A stretch of DNA of 64,000 bases from Nephrocerus scutellatus. Taxonomy: Eukaryota; Arthropoda; Insecta; Diptera; Pipunculidae. Every line of letters begins with the position of its first letter. Position 1 is the stretch's first letter. The stretch is from contig OX352766.1 of NCBI GenBank assembly GCA_947095585.1, forward strand, positions 310,001-374,000, read 5' to 3'. Positions 34,532-44,908 of the stretch are shown in pieces. Below the pieces are notes generated by a model. It had not been told where the DNA came from. It saw only the letters and a list, made by a program, of their open reading frames with translations, and searched no databases. The position numbers and the translations under genes are program-made.

Positions 34532-37500
34532 CTAGGAGTTATAGAAATATTGGAAGGGGGGGTGGGTGTAAAAAGAAGTATCCAATTATGGAAGAGACTT
34601 ATTTTGAAATGAAAATTGCTATGTGACGAATGGGAGATGAATAGCGGTTCAATTAAAAAAACATAAAAAAAAAAAACAGACATTTTTGTGGGCTAATGTG
34701 GAGGGAATATTATTTTTGATGCTGCTAAGGATCACTACGGAATGTGTTCGTATGTTATTGGCAAAAATAAATATCATCACAGATCACAGAATTCTAAGCA
34801 AATGTAAAAGAAAATAGAATAAAAAAAGATCACCAGAGCTCAAGAAATACAGGGTGTATCTGAATGCGTTACAAATACTTCCAAAAGTTTACAAAGAGCA
34901 CAGCACGCGGTACGCGGTATTGCGTAAAATTTAAATTTACAAACTTTTACTTATTACCTGGTAGCACCGCTACCTGAGCGCCATGTGTTTTATCTAAATG
35001 ATTCCTGAAAACAAAGGCCGTTCTCCCCCTCTGAGTCTTAAGTTTTAAGAAAAAAAAATAGCCCAGTCTCGAACGTAGTATCCGGATATCTGGCACCCTC
35101 CGGATTAGTGAGCCTTATCTGTATTTTGCGGATCTCTGTACAGATGGATCTCCGTTCTCCGCCCCTCGTGGGACCAACAATGACAGACAAAAATAAATGT
35201 TTTTCTTCTTCTGCTATCATAATTAAAGCCTTTGATAAAAATTCCTCCTTTTAACCCAAGCGGTATAACGGTAAACTTGCTGACTACCGGTAGTGCTCCT
35301 GTAACTGTGGGCAGTAGGTTATCCACTGGCCATAAAACCTCCCTCTGTCGGAAATAAAGAAACAGGACGACACACAGACACAGTGTCACCACTGCGCAAC
35401 TGGAGACTGCCAAAGGCACCTATTGGACAGCATCGGTGTATCTCGCAGACGTGGAATCTCATCCTGGCGACAACCTTGAGAAATTTATCGCAGAGGCAAA
35501 TAGAAACAACATCTGTCTCATAATCGGATGTACAGGGAGTACACCATGGTAGCATTACTAGAAATTGAAGGCGCTTTTAACGACGTCATAGAGCGTGAAT
35601 CCACTGTCGACTGTGAAGGCTTACGAATTCGTTAAGCATCTGCTCACAAGTCAGATTATTCATTCAAAACTGGGTGTGACGTCTGCCAGAAGATCTGTCT
35701 TTCCTATACACCCTGCTGTGGAACTTTGTGGTGAATGAGCGGCTGATAAGCGGATTACGTCCGCTTGTGAGAGTCTGGGTGGTTTGTTACCAAACCATAC
35801 GGCCATTGCAATATACTGCAGTTGTTACCAAAGAAGATGATACCATCTTTAACTTCACTTCAATCATAGCTATGCCAACTCGAGAAAGTTGAAAGGACGG
35901 GAGAGCTGTGGGACCTTTTGATGTAACTCTATTCACCGATGGATCCAAGGTGAGAAATGGAGTCGCAACACTTCTAACCTTGTCATGCAGTGCCAAGCCG
36001 AATTTGCTTCGATAAGTCTTAAACTTAAGCCTAGTTTGGTTGCCGGGGCACAGCGATATTGACGGCAATGAGTAAGCATACGTAGTGGCAAAGAAAGGCG
36101 TCACACTGGACATTGACAAAGTCTGCTGTCCTTTGTGGTACGTTAAGGAACGTGTTCTCACCTTCCTTATTATCAAAGCACAGTTAAGGTGGAATGATTT
36201 GAGGTATGACACCACGTCTAGAGCGATGTGGCCTTCCTATAATAAAAACAAATCCACCGAGCTGATCTCCCGGTTGATCACAGAAAGATATTTCCATAGT
36301 GGTTGCCATAATGACGGGCCATTGACCGGTGGGCACCCAAAGTGGGAATCTCTCATAATACCTTTTGCATTAGTTGCACTATCTGTGGAAATTTCCAGCT
36401 CTGGCGGGCTTCCGACTTCGCAAATTGATGAAAATAATCCCTTTTTTGGCAACCTGAAGGAGCTTTCGGTACCTGATATCGTACCTGAATGCTACAGGTT
36501 GGTTGTAACCATTTGCAGATACCTATCACGTCATTAGATCTCCCTAGGTCTGTAGTCTTAAAACGACGAACTCAAGCGCTATTTGAGACGCTCGCTACCT
36601 ACCTACCTACCTAGCTTCCAAACCCAGTTTTTATCCCTTTAGGTATTTTAGTCACGCATACACGATACACCCTGTCTGTGTGTGGTGGTGGGGGGGGGGG
36701 GTTAAATTTTAGCCAACTTTAGAGATTCAATCGAGTGAGTCCTCATTTATTTGAATTTGGACACCCCCTGTATAGAAATATGAATCACTCACCCTTATGT
36801 AGTTGGCATTGATGTATGGCGCTTCTTTGGCAATTTGTAGCATAGTCGTCTCGAAATGTCCTCTGTGTCTGGAGGTACCTGCTCCATCTGCGGCTCCTTC
36901 CCCTCCTACTCCTTCTCCAGCACCACCATCGACGGCTGGGTTACTTTCGATTTCCAGCTGGACGCGCGAATTCTCATTCGGTAGAATTGTCTTGTAACGA
37001 TTCTTGGCATGTGATCCGAAGACCATTGGCTTCTCCTGATAGTTCAGTGGCAAATCCCAGCATTCCTGATGTATATCACGGTAGAGACGGATAATTTCTG
37101 CATCGTCGGGTACTTCAAAATGGTGGGCATCAACGACGATATCGTACCGCTTGGAAATCTCTTCATTTTCCGCCGTATTAGATCCGTCGCCGCCGCCGCC
37201 GCCGCCGTCGCATCGTCCATATTCGTGATCGTGTATTTTCATCGCCATTTTCATCGCCTTTGGCGGTTGAACACTCGGCCGCCGGATGAGATGATCATTG
37301 TGCAGGAGGCCTTGCACCTGCAGACGCATCGTCTTCACCACCTTACTCTCGAACACCCAATTCAAACGGATGAGGTCGTATCCGCTCAGCAACTTTGTCG
37401 AATTCTGTAGCATCTGAATGTTGGCCAAATAAACTTTGAAATCCTCTGAAGTTGTCTGCGGCGAAAGGGGCCGTGTGGTGATGTTCCTGGGAGCAAGGCC

Positions 37501-40500
37501 AACAGCGGGAGTGCGCGAGCGGCACAGTTCTCGTACTTCCGCTTCTTCATCGTCGTCTTCTGATTTGTAGCTCTCTTCCTGTTTGTATTTGTCGCCTGGT
37601 GCCCTAATGCGTCCCTGCTTCAAATTGGTGGCAGATCCGTATGAAATGTGAGGCGACACCACATCACGGCGGCGGCTTAGAGATACTGCTGTTGCTGCAA
37701 CTGATGATGATGATGCGGATGCGGATGCGGACGTGAAAACGTTGAGATTTTCCGAGCTAAAGAAACGCCGCTGCTGCTGTTGGTGTTTTTGTTGTTGCTT
37801 CTGGGCCGCAGCAACTGATGATAAAAAATGTTGGCCGTTTGATTCCTCATCGACGGCAAAGGATTCCATCGTTTCGCTTAATTTAAGGAATGATAGTGAT
37901 GATGTACCACCACGATGCGATATCAGGGACGGTGTCGAGCCAAGATTCAGCGAGAAACTAGCATTCGAGCCTCGCCTCTCGAGCAGCCCGGCACGCTTTG
38001 TGCTTGCCAACGTAGTCGTCGTCGTCGAAGTCATGGTTTTTGTCTGGCTGGTAACCACACACTGATGCTTTGGCAACTGCTGTTGGAACACATTGCACAT
38101 AGAGCCCTGGCTGGTGCAACGATTAAGATTTGTGCACGATGATCTCCGACTGATGGGATGATTCAAAGGGATCATTTTTGCGGTTGCAGTGTTAGTGCGA
38201 CACTGGAAGATATTCCTGTTGATGGCGACACTAGCAGTTTCCGGTCCTCTTCCACCAGCTGTGTTAGCTTTGTTATTCAGTTGTTGCTGACTACCGTGGT
38301 TATAATTGGAGACACTAATACCACCATTAACATTAAGAGTTAGGGAGTGGTTTGAGCCGCGTCTCTGTAGCAAGTTGTTCGAAGAAGAAGAAGAAGCCGA
38401 AGCAGCTATTGGTGCAATTGCCCTCTGTCCACCGCAACGCTTTAACTCCTCAATGTCGTCGATCAATGTCAGGGATTCCGGCATGGTTTTCAAATTGCTG
38501 CTGGACATGCTGAGCGATGATCCTTTTTGGTTATTTAGAGCGATTTCCTTGTCATCTTCATCATCAATGTCAGCATCCATGTCATTTTCATCATCATCAT
38601 CTGCCTCATAATCCTCATGACTACTGCCACTATTCTCGGATAACCTCTGCAGCTTCTCAGCGGGAAATTCATGCAAATGAGCTGGCACACCTCTGCGTGT
38701 GCCTTCGGCAGGCGCAGTGGTGGTGATGGTGGCCGCCGATGAGCTCGAATGCGTTGCAACGACGGCGTATTGATTCCACTTGGTGCGTATGTTTGACTTG
38801 TTGCGTGTTTTGGAGGAGGACGTGGGAATCTTCTGCTGCCTTTGTGTGAGATTTGCCAATGGACGGTTATTGTTGTTGTTGGTGTTGTGGTTGTATGGGG
38901 TCGCACCAGATGCTCCTTCACAACACTCATCATCCAGTGATGGTGCTCTGTGGCCAGGATAGAATTGGCGAGTTCTGCTAGCATTTTTTTGTTTAGTCGG
39001 ATACCACGAACCAGTGTCCATTGTCGTAGCATTCGAGTATTCCTGCAGATTTACAACACTAAACAGTTGGTCCATTATGAAAATCTCTTCATCCTGCTCC
39101 TCCTCTTGCTGTTGTTGCTGCTGTTGCTGCTGCTGCTGCTGCTGGCGTTGAGTTCTCATCACTTTTGCGGCATACCCGTAATCATAAGCTCGCTGCATAA
39201 TTGCATTATCCTCATAGATCCTCATCGCCGCTGCATCGCTGGAATCTACCGAAAGACTGATTGGATTTAAAGTTGCACGCCGTCGCTGGACGAGGCTGCC
39301 ACCGCCACTCATCACAGTTGCCGATGAATTTGTGTTGCGAATTTTCTTTGACGACATATTGACACGCTGACACTGCTGCTCCTCATCATTACAACCCAGA
39401 AAGCGGCCATCAACACCACCGCAACCGCCACAGCCGCCGGCGACATCGACCTCGGGATATCTAAAGTAGTTACCGCTTTTGAGGCCACCGGACGAGATCG
39501 CTACTGGACTGGATTTAGCGGCGGCGGCGACACCCGACACGTGCTTCGGCGAAAAGGAGAATACTGTTGGTGAGTTTGTCGATTCGGTGGCGGTGAAACA
39601 GCGAGGTGAGTTCTGCAAAATCAAATCGTCGCTACACTTTAGTTTCGGTCGTTCCCCACCGGCTGCAGCAACAACAGTAATTGCTGGCATATCCTGGTCA
39701 GACGAGGGTACGTCGTTCTCCTTGTTGTCGCTTGTCGTGGTGATCGTCGTGATCGTCGTTACCGTCTCAATGGTGGTCTCAACAAATTTCTTAGGACTCT
39801 GCCCCCCACCGACGCCGACGACGACGCCTGCTTGACTTCGTACAACAACATCACTGCTGTGGTGGTGAGGATAAGTGGTCTTGAAGGTGGTCATTTCTAA
39901 GTCGTTGGCCAAAAATTTACCACCGCCGCCGCCGCCACCGCCGCTTATTGTAACTATGGGTGGTGACGACAAATACCCATTATCAGATGCGTTTCCACTG
40001 CAGCCACGAACAGAGGAGCACATAAAATCACCACAACAGCTCAACAGTTGAGTTCGCAGTACGTTGACGACCGCCTGAGGCGGTGGCGATGACATTTGCC
40101 ATTGCTGCATTGTCATTGCTGCGGTACTATGTAGCGGCAATTTTTGTAGTGAGCGGGATCTTCGCTCGTAGAGCGAGCATTGACGTACTCGCTGCTGCTG
40201 TGGCGACTGCACATTACTATAGATTGTTCCAGATGTATTACTTACAACGTCTGGAAGCATCGATGCCGTTGATTTCTTGACGGGAATTGCGATCTGCTGA
40301 CTAACGCCACGATAACTGTGCACAGGAACGTTCTCAGTTGATGTTGTCAAGCAACCAGATGAAGAAGCAGTAGAAGCATCAGCGGAAAACGACGATGCCG
40401 CGGCAACTAATGCCATGCCGACAATCTCATCCGTTGGTGATGGAAATTCAAAACGATTCTGTTCATCGTCAAATGCGCTGGCCGTCCCCAACGGTGTATA

Positions 40501-40788
40501 GTAGGGGGTACTTTTATTACTGCCGGCACCAGTCCACGATGCAAAATCGCCGCCACCTCCGCCTCCGCCGCCGCCAGATGCCATTGCCAATTGAAAGGGG
40601 TCATTGTCGATGATTGCCGCCGTTGCCGCCGTTTCTAGTAACAATTTGTTGACGGGCCTAGTGGCGGCTTTGGTGTTTTTGGTGCAATAACGGCTACCAC
40701 CGTTGTTGCTACTACTGCTGGTGCTATTGTTGCTGCTGCCATTGCTACCGCTATCCATAATGGTCTGTACGATAGCAGGACAACACAT
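33107..40788 (-). CDS. PTP-ER: PTP-ER-type protein tyrosine phosphatase (ERK phosphatase)
   Basis: Cytosolic non-receptor tyrosine phosphatase. The fly family member dephosphorylates the ERK kinase Rolled and restrains Ras signalling. Two coding exons: 40788-36793 (1,332 codons) and 34531-33107 (474 codons plus stop), joined YINANYIR|DYDGTRRYIATQGP in frame with GTGAGT donor and CCTAG acceptor. An in-frame TAA directly precedes the ATG. The long N-terminus is Ser/Gly/Gln/Asn-rich, with two kinase-interaction-like motifs at residues 806 and 935. The catalytic domain shows NRYKTILPN, the WPD loop (D1586), P-loop HCSAGIGRTG (C1656, R1662) and a Q-loop-like QNVEQYELIHRAL. Low-complexity inserts split the domain. 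At 1,806 residues it is longer than the Drosophila protein as I remember it (about 1,380). It appears intact. Confidence 0.9.
34532..36792 (-). other. PTP-ER coding intron, mostly filled by a transposon insertion
   Basis: The donor GTGAGT reads from 36792 and the acceptor AG ends at 34532. ACAGGGTGT at about 34850 and, on the other strand, ACAGGGGGTGTCC at about 36774, each next to TA, look like the ends of a mariner/IS630-type element spanning most of the intron. A LINE lies within. A poly-G run is at 36687-36700. Confidence 0.6.
35280..36613 (+). mobile_element. LINE relic (RT and RNase H) in the PTP-ER intron, opposite to the gene
   Basis: On the + strand: MVALLEIEGAFNDV (RT, about 35548) and LFTDGSKVRNGVA (RNase H, about 35930). 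A tail RWNDLRYDTTSRAMWPSYNK with GPLTGGH (about 36190-36340) matches R1/LOA-type C-termini. A CTAC/TACC run at 36592-36613 may be its 3' tail. Many frame breaks. Confidence 0.72.
36793..40788 (-). CDS. PTP-ER: PTP-ER coding exon 1: regulatory N-terminus and start of phosphatase domain
   Basis: Residues 1-1332. Low complexity dominates: Gly runs, a Gln run followed by acidic residues (about 39100-39145), and an Asp/Glu-rich block (about 38560-38610). LLQRRGSNHSLTLNV (from residue 806, 38373) and LLERRGSNASFSLNL (from residue 935, 37986) both fit the kinase interaction motif of ERK-binding phosphatases. Its Ser is a PKA site in the mammalian relatives. From about residue 1240 the catalytic domain begins (PLNYQEKPMVFGSHAKNRYK). 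A Gly/Ala insert follows before YINANYIR at the donor. Confidence 0.9.
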
Positions 40789-40938
40789 TTAACGACCGCC
40801 GCGCCGCGTAAACTTTCAATGCCGTCGCCCAGGTGCTGGTGTCAGATTTGCTGGTTGTTTGTTTTGGTTGATTGATCACAAGGACGATGTTGGTGCGGTG
40901 TGGTGTGGTGGAGTTTGCAGTTCGACGTTCGTGTTGAG
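40789..40938 (-). promoter_or_regulatory. Probable 5' UTR of PTP-ER with upstream splice acceptor
   Basis: On the - strand a pyrimidine tract, TTTTTCTCTCTCCAG, ends at 40939-40940 and suggests an acceptor. The 150 bases between it and the ATG would then be 5' UTR, with a noncoding exon further upstream. Confidence 0.4.
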
Positions 40939-40949
40939 CTGGAGAGAGA

Positions 40950-41555
40950 AAAACGGAAATTTAAAAAAAAAATAAAAACGAATATAGACTATGAGGCTAT
41001 TTGAGATACAAAAAACAAAAAACCTAAATACCAATTCAACTTTCAGACTAAGTTATCAGCAAAGTAACGTTCACTTATAGTGGAAACATGAATCGGTGCG
41101 TGCGGCTCATAGTCTTAACTCACAAAAGCTGCATAATTCCTTGGCGGAAGATTCCTTCCCAGTGATATATCAGCGGACATCCAAAACCGCAACGACTTGA
41201 AACACAAAAAGCTCATCCATTGATGGTTAACGCCAAAATATCGAGAATTATAGGCCTATATCTAAACCACCCTTAGTTTCAAAAATCTTTGCAGACCCAT
41301 TGTAAAAATAACACTGGCTTCCTTTTCTAAAATAAGTTCGCGTGCCCGTAGATTTGTCTGTCTCTGTTCTGTTAGCATTAATTATGCTATAGCCTAAAAT
41401 ACAAGCTTTCCAATGATACCAATATGTGGTCAAAAAAAAGGTCAACTTTGCTCCCAAGTGAGTGACATAAAAGTGTCTTTTTGAGTTTTTTCTAGAAACA
41501 GGTAAATACAAAATAATGAGAAGGGGGGAGTCTTTTTAATATAGAGTGTGAGTGT
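40950..41555. other. Upstream of PTP-ER; dispersed repeat
   Basis: Around 41397-41425 the - strand reads CATTGGAAAGCTTGTATTTT, a phrase that recurs (diverged) near 16770, 43376 and 43540. No gene recognised. Confidence 0.35.
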
Positions 41556-41559
41556 CTTT

Positions 41560-42640
41560 TTTGCGGGTATACCGCGGAGCTTCTGCGTGCCGCTCCAACG
41601 ACATCAGCAGAGCTTTTATATCCTCTTGTAGAGAGAGCTTGAGAGGCAGAAAGTTTCCCCAACGAGTGGAAGAAGGGAATGATTGTGAAGCTCCCTAAAA
41701 AAATGTGGTCTTATTGAGTGCGAAAACTGGAGAGGCATTTGCGTTCATCCTGCAGTTGCAAAGGTAATAGCCAAAGTAGTACTTGAGCGAATTAAGGAAC
41801 ATCTGGAAGATAGACTCGATGCCGAACAAGCAGATTTGCGCACTGGATACTCCTGTGTATGTAGACCGCATCAACACCCTGCGGATCATTATTGAACAGT
41901 GCGTTGAATTCCGGTCACCACTGCACCTGCTGTTCATCGATTTTGAGAAGGTGTTTGACAGTTTATCTGGCTCGCCTTGCGCAGGAGAGGTATACCCGAT
42001 GAAATAATAGCTGTTATTAAAGCAACCAATGATGGCTCTAAATGTCATGTGCTGCATAGAGGAAATCTGTCAGAGGAATTCGAGATCTCAAGTGGGATAC
42101 GACAAGGTTGCATTCTATCGCCGATACTTTTTTTTTTGTTGGTGATTAGCGATGTACTTCGCGCAGCTTTATCTACTGGAAACGGAGGAATTCGTTGGAC
42201 ACTGTTATCTCAACTCAAACATCTGGAATACGCTGACAACGTTTGTTTACTCTCACACAGGATTATGAAGCTGCACCAAATGACTACTAATGTGGAAAGG
42301 GAGGCAGGTTTGAAGATTAACCTGCCAAAACCAAAATCGTCAAGCTCGGCACTAACTCAGTAACTGAAGTTAACATTGCTGGACAGCCGGTAGAGAGAGT
42401 AGAGAGTTTCTAATATCTTGGGAGTATTGTCTCGACCGAAGGTGGAACGGAACAGAGCATTGTCAACCGAATTGGCAAAGCAAAATCAGTGTTTCGAATG
42501 ATGTCCATGATATGGCGAAGCAATGCGATCGACTGTTCCGTTCAAATGTTGAATCTGTGCTGTTGTATGGGTGCAGCATTTGGACTTGCAGCACCTTACA
42601 TGCTGCAAGTCGGTCTTATATTATTCTTATTCTTAGAAAG
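41560..42640 (+). mobile_element. RTE-like LINE relic
   Basis: Frameshifted + strand reading: fingers with INTLRIIIEQCVEFRSPLHL then FIDFEKVFDSL (about 41865-41960), and the RT core SSGIRQGCILSPILFFLLV (about 42090-42140). HLEYADNVCLLSH is the active-site box with YADN (about 42220). A thumb-like YLGSIVSTEGGTEQSIVNRI is at about 42415-42475. These phrases are typical of RTE-type and related LINEs. Confidence 0.78.
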
Positions 42641-43317
42641 TTTGTATTCTGGGCTACAAAAAACCTGTGTTGGAGGGCAGAATGAGAAGGAAAAACAGAA
42701 GTTCATTAATGTGAGGATGTTCATTGGTCGGAACATCATTCTATGAGTGGGACGAACCCTGCTTGCCTAGATGTCGCCTTTAAGCATGCTCATGAACTAA
42801 GTCTATTTAGCGCTTCTCATAAAACCGTAAGCCCCCGCGTTTCATTCCCAGAACGAGCTGGGTCCTCAACCAAAGTCAACCTTATGGTCGGCCTTATTTT
42901 ATCTGTGGGCATTGACAACTCCCGCGGTACCAACGCGACCTTGGTGCGATTTGACATCAATGGACTCAGCTCGTTCAGAATGAGTGAGTGCCTGGGCGAG
43001 GAAAAACCAACCCTGGCAGCACATCGTCGGGAGCCTCGAACCCTATCATTTGTCACTAGGATACCGTGCTATCCTAGGCTTTATGGAATAAAACTATTCC
43101 GTCTGTCCCAATCACAGACCTGTACAAAATGAACCACTAAGTACGAAGACTTGCACATAAGGTAATTCTAGGAGCCAGTAGTCCACTTCGGGTCGCAAAG
43201 TACGAAGACATTACTCATCCCGAGCATACTCTAAGCATCCGCAAACCTTATTTAATATCACGTGGTAAAGCCCAGCACCCGTACCATGAATAGGTTAAGA
43301 CGCAATTGGAACCCCAA
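42641..43317. other. Unassigned sequence
   Basis: A 129-codon + strand ORF at 42743-43132 does not resemble any family I know and has no supporting signals. GAGGATGTTCATTGGTCGGAAC at 42714 links this stretch to the repeat that follows. Confidence 0.3.
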
Positions 43318-43735
43318 CGGGGACATTGGTCGGAACAGGGGGAATGATTGCAAGTTATGACCACTTGATGGTATCTTTGGAAAGCTTGTCTTCTAAGCTA
43401 CGAAATCTTCCATGCTTTTGGGCTGTATAAGTAAGGATAACAGGAGTTTTACGCAATGTAGAATATGCCCATAAATGTGTGGAGAATTTCGGTTCGGAAT
43501 AGGTGGAAAGGTATAATCGTATAAGCACTTATTAGAATCATTGCAAAGCTTGACCTATAAGCTACCAAAACATCAGTGTTTTGGGCTGTATGAGTAAGGT
43601 TAACAGGAGTTTTGCCTAATGAAAGAAATTTGAGGATGTTAATAGGTCGGAACAGGGAAAATGGTTGCAAGTTATGACCACTTATTTGAGTCAATGAAAA
43701 GCGTGTTTTTGAAGATACAAAAAAAGAGCAGCGTA
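43318..43735. repeat. Tandem repeat of about 160 bp, about 2.6 copies
   Basis: AAAGCTTG-type anchors stand at 43381, 43544 and 43698 and AACAGGAGTTTT at 43439 and 43602 (period 163, then 154). Each copy includes GTCGGAACAGGG, GGTTGCAAGTTATGACCACTT and TTTTGGGCTGTAT or variants. Confidence 0.75.
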
Positions 43736-43754
43736 GGTAGGCCATAGGTGTTGA

Positions 43755-44908
43755 GCGTGACAACGTCTGCCCGGGACGAAAGAAAGAAAACAAAGATCTG
43801 CTTGTCTGTGGAACGGACACACGAACGGACATCTTAAACTCTTAAAATGGTATAGTTTCCAAAATTCCAGACCCTATTGGCCAGATCCTAGAAATTCCAT
43901 AGCAAGAAGTCTTATAGTCGTAGTCGCATCTTAGTCCTACATTCCGAATTTCATGCGAATCGCTTGAGAAATTGCTTAGTTCCCACAATAGTTTCAACAT
44001 GGTTTCGTTTACAGTGTCTCACTTAACAGTGTCTCACTTAACAGTGTCTCACTTAACAGTGTCTCACTTAGCAGTGTTTCACTTAACAGTGTCTCACTTA
44101 ACAGTGTCTCACTTAACAGTGTCTCACTTAGCAGTATTTCACTTAAAAGTGTCTCACCTAACAGTGTCTCACTTTACAGTTTCTCATAGTTTCACAACAG
44201 TGTCTCATAACAGTGTCTTATGACAATGTCTCACTTAACAGTGTCTAATAGCAATGTCTCACTTTACAGTGTCGTATAGTCTCACAACAGTCTCTCATAG
44301 CAGTGTCTCACTAACGAGTGTCTCACTAACCAGTGTCTCACTTAACAGTGTCTCACTTAGCAGTGTTTCAGTTAACAGTGTCTCACTTAGCAGTGTTTCA
44401 CTTAACAGTTTCTCACTTAACAGTGTCTCACTTTACAGTTTCTCATAGTCTCACAGCAATGTCTCATAACAGTGTCAAATAGGAGTGTCTCACTTAACAG
44501 TGTCTCACTTAGCAGTGTTTCAGTTAACAGTGTCTCACTTAGCAGTGTTTAACTTAACAGTGTTTCACTTAACAGTGTCTCATTTAGCAGTGTTTTAGTT
44601 AACAGTGTCTCACTTTACAGTTTCTCATAGTCTCACAGCAGTGTCTCATAACAGTGTCTAATAGGAGTGTCTCACTTAACAGTGTCTCACTTAGCAGTGT
44701 TTCAGTTAACAGTGTCTCACTTAGCAGTGTTTAACTTAACAGTGTCTCACTTTACAGTGTCTCACTTAGCAGTGTTTAACTTAACAGTGTTTCACTTAAC
44801 AGTCTCTCACTAACGAGTGTCTCACTAACCAGTGTCTCACTTAACAGTGTCTCACCTAGCATTTTACTTTTTAAACATGTACCCCTTTGTAGTGAGACGT
44901 TGTCACGC
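43755..44908. mobile_element. TIR-bounded element with internal 15-bp minisatellite
   Basis: The left end GCGTGACAACGTCT (about 43755-43768) is inverted at the right end (AGACGTTGTCACGC, about 44895-44908). From the left: unique sequence with ATTCCAGACCCTATTGGCCA (43864), which recurs on the other strand at 57340-57480. GTTTCAACATGGTTTC follows, then about 57 units of CAGTGTCTCACTTAA-type repeat (about 43995-44860), then ATTTTACTTTTTAAACATGT. It has no transposase. The family is not recognised. Confidence 0.7.
43995..44860. repeat. 15-bp minisatellite array with higher-order structure
   Basis: The 15-bp units (consensus CAGTGTCTCACTTAA) repeat for about 865 bp. Variant blocks containing TTTACAGTTTCTCATAG recur at 44173, 44432 and 44614 (and a variant at 44263), giving higher-order spacings of roughly 90 and 180 bp. 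As 15 is divisible by three the array stays open as a repeated VSHLT pentapeptide, which is not evidence for a gene. Confidence 0.9.

Noticed and set aside
42743..43132. 129-codon + strand ORF
   Set aside because: No resemblance to a known family, flanked by repeats, no splice or promoter signals seen.
43972..44448. ORFs encoding a repeated VSHLT pentapeptide
   Set aside because: A 15-bp repeat without stops is open by periodicity; there is no sign of a gene.
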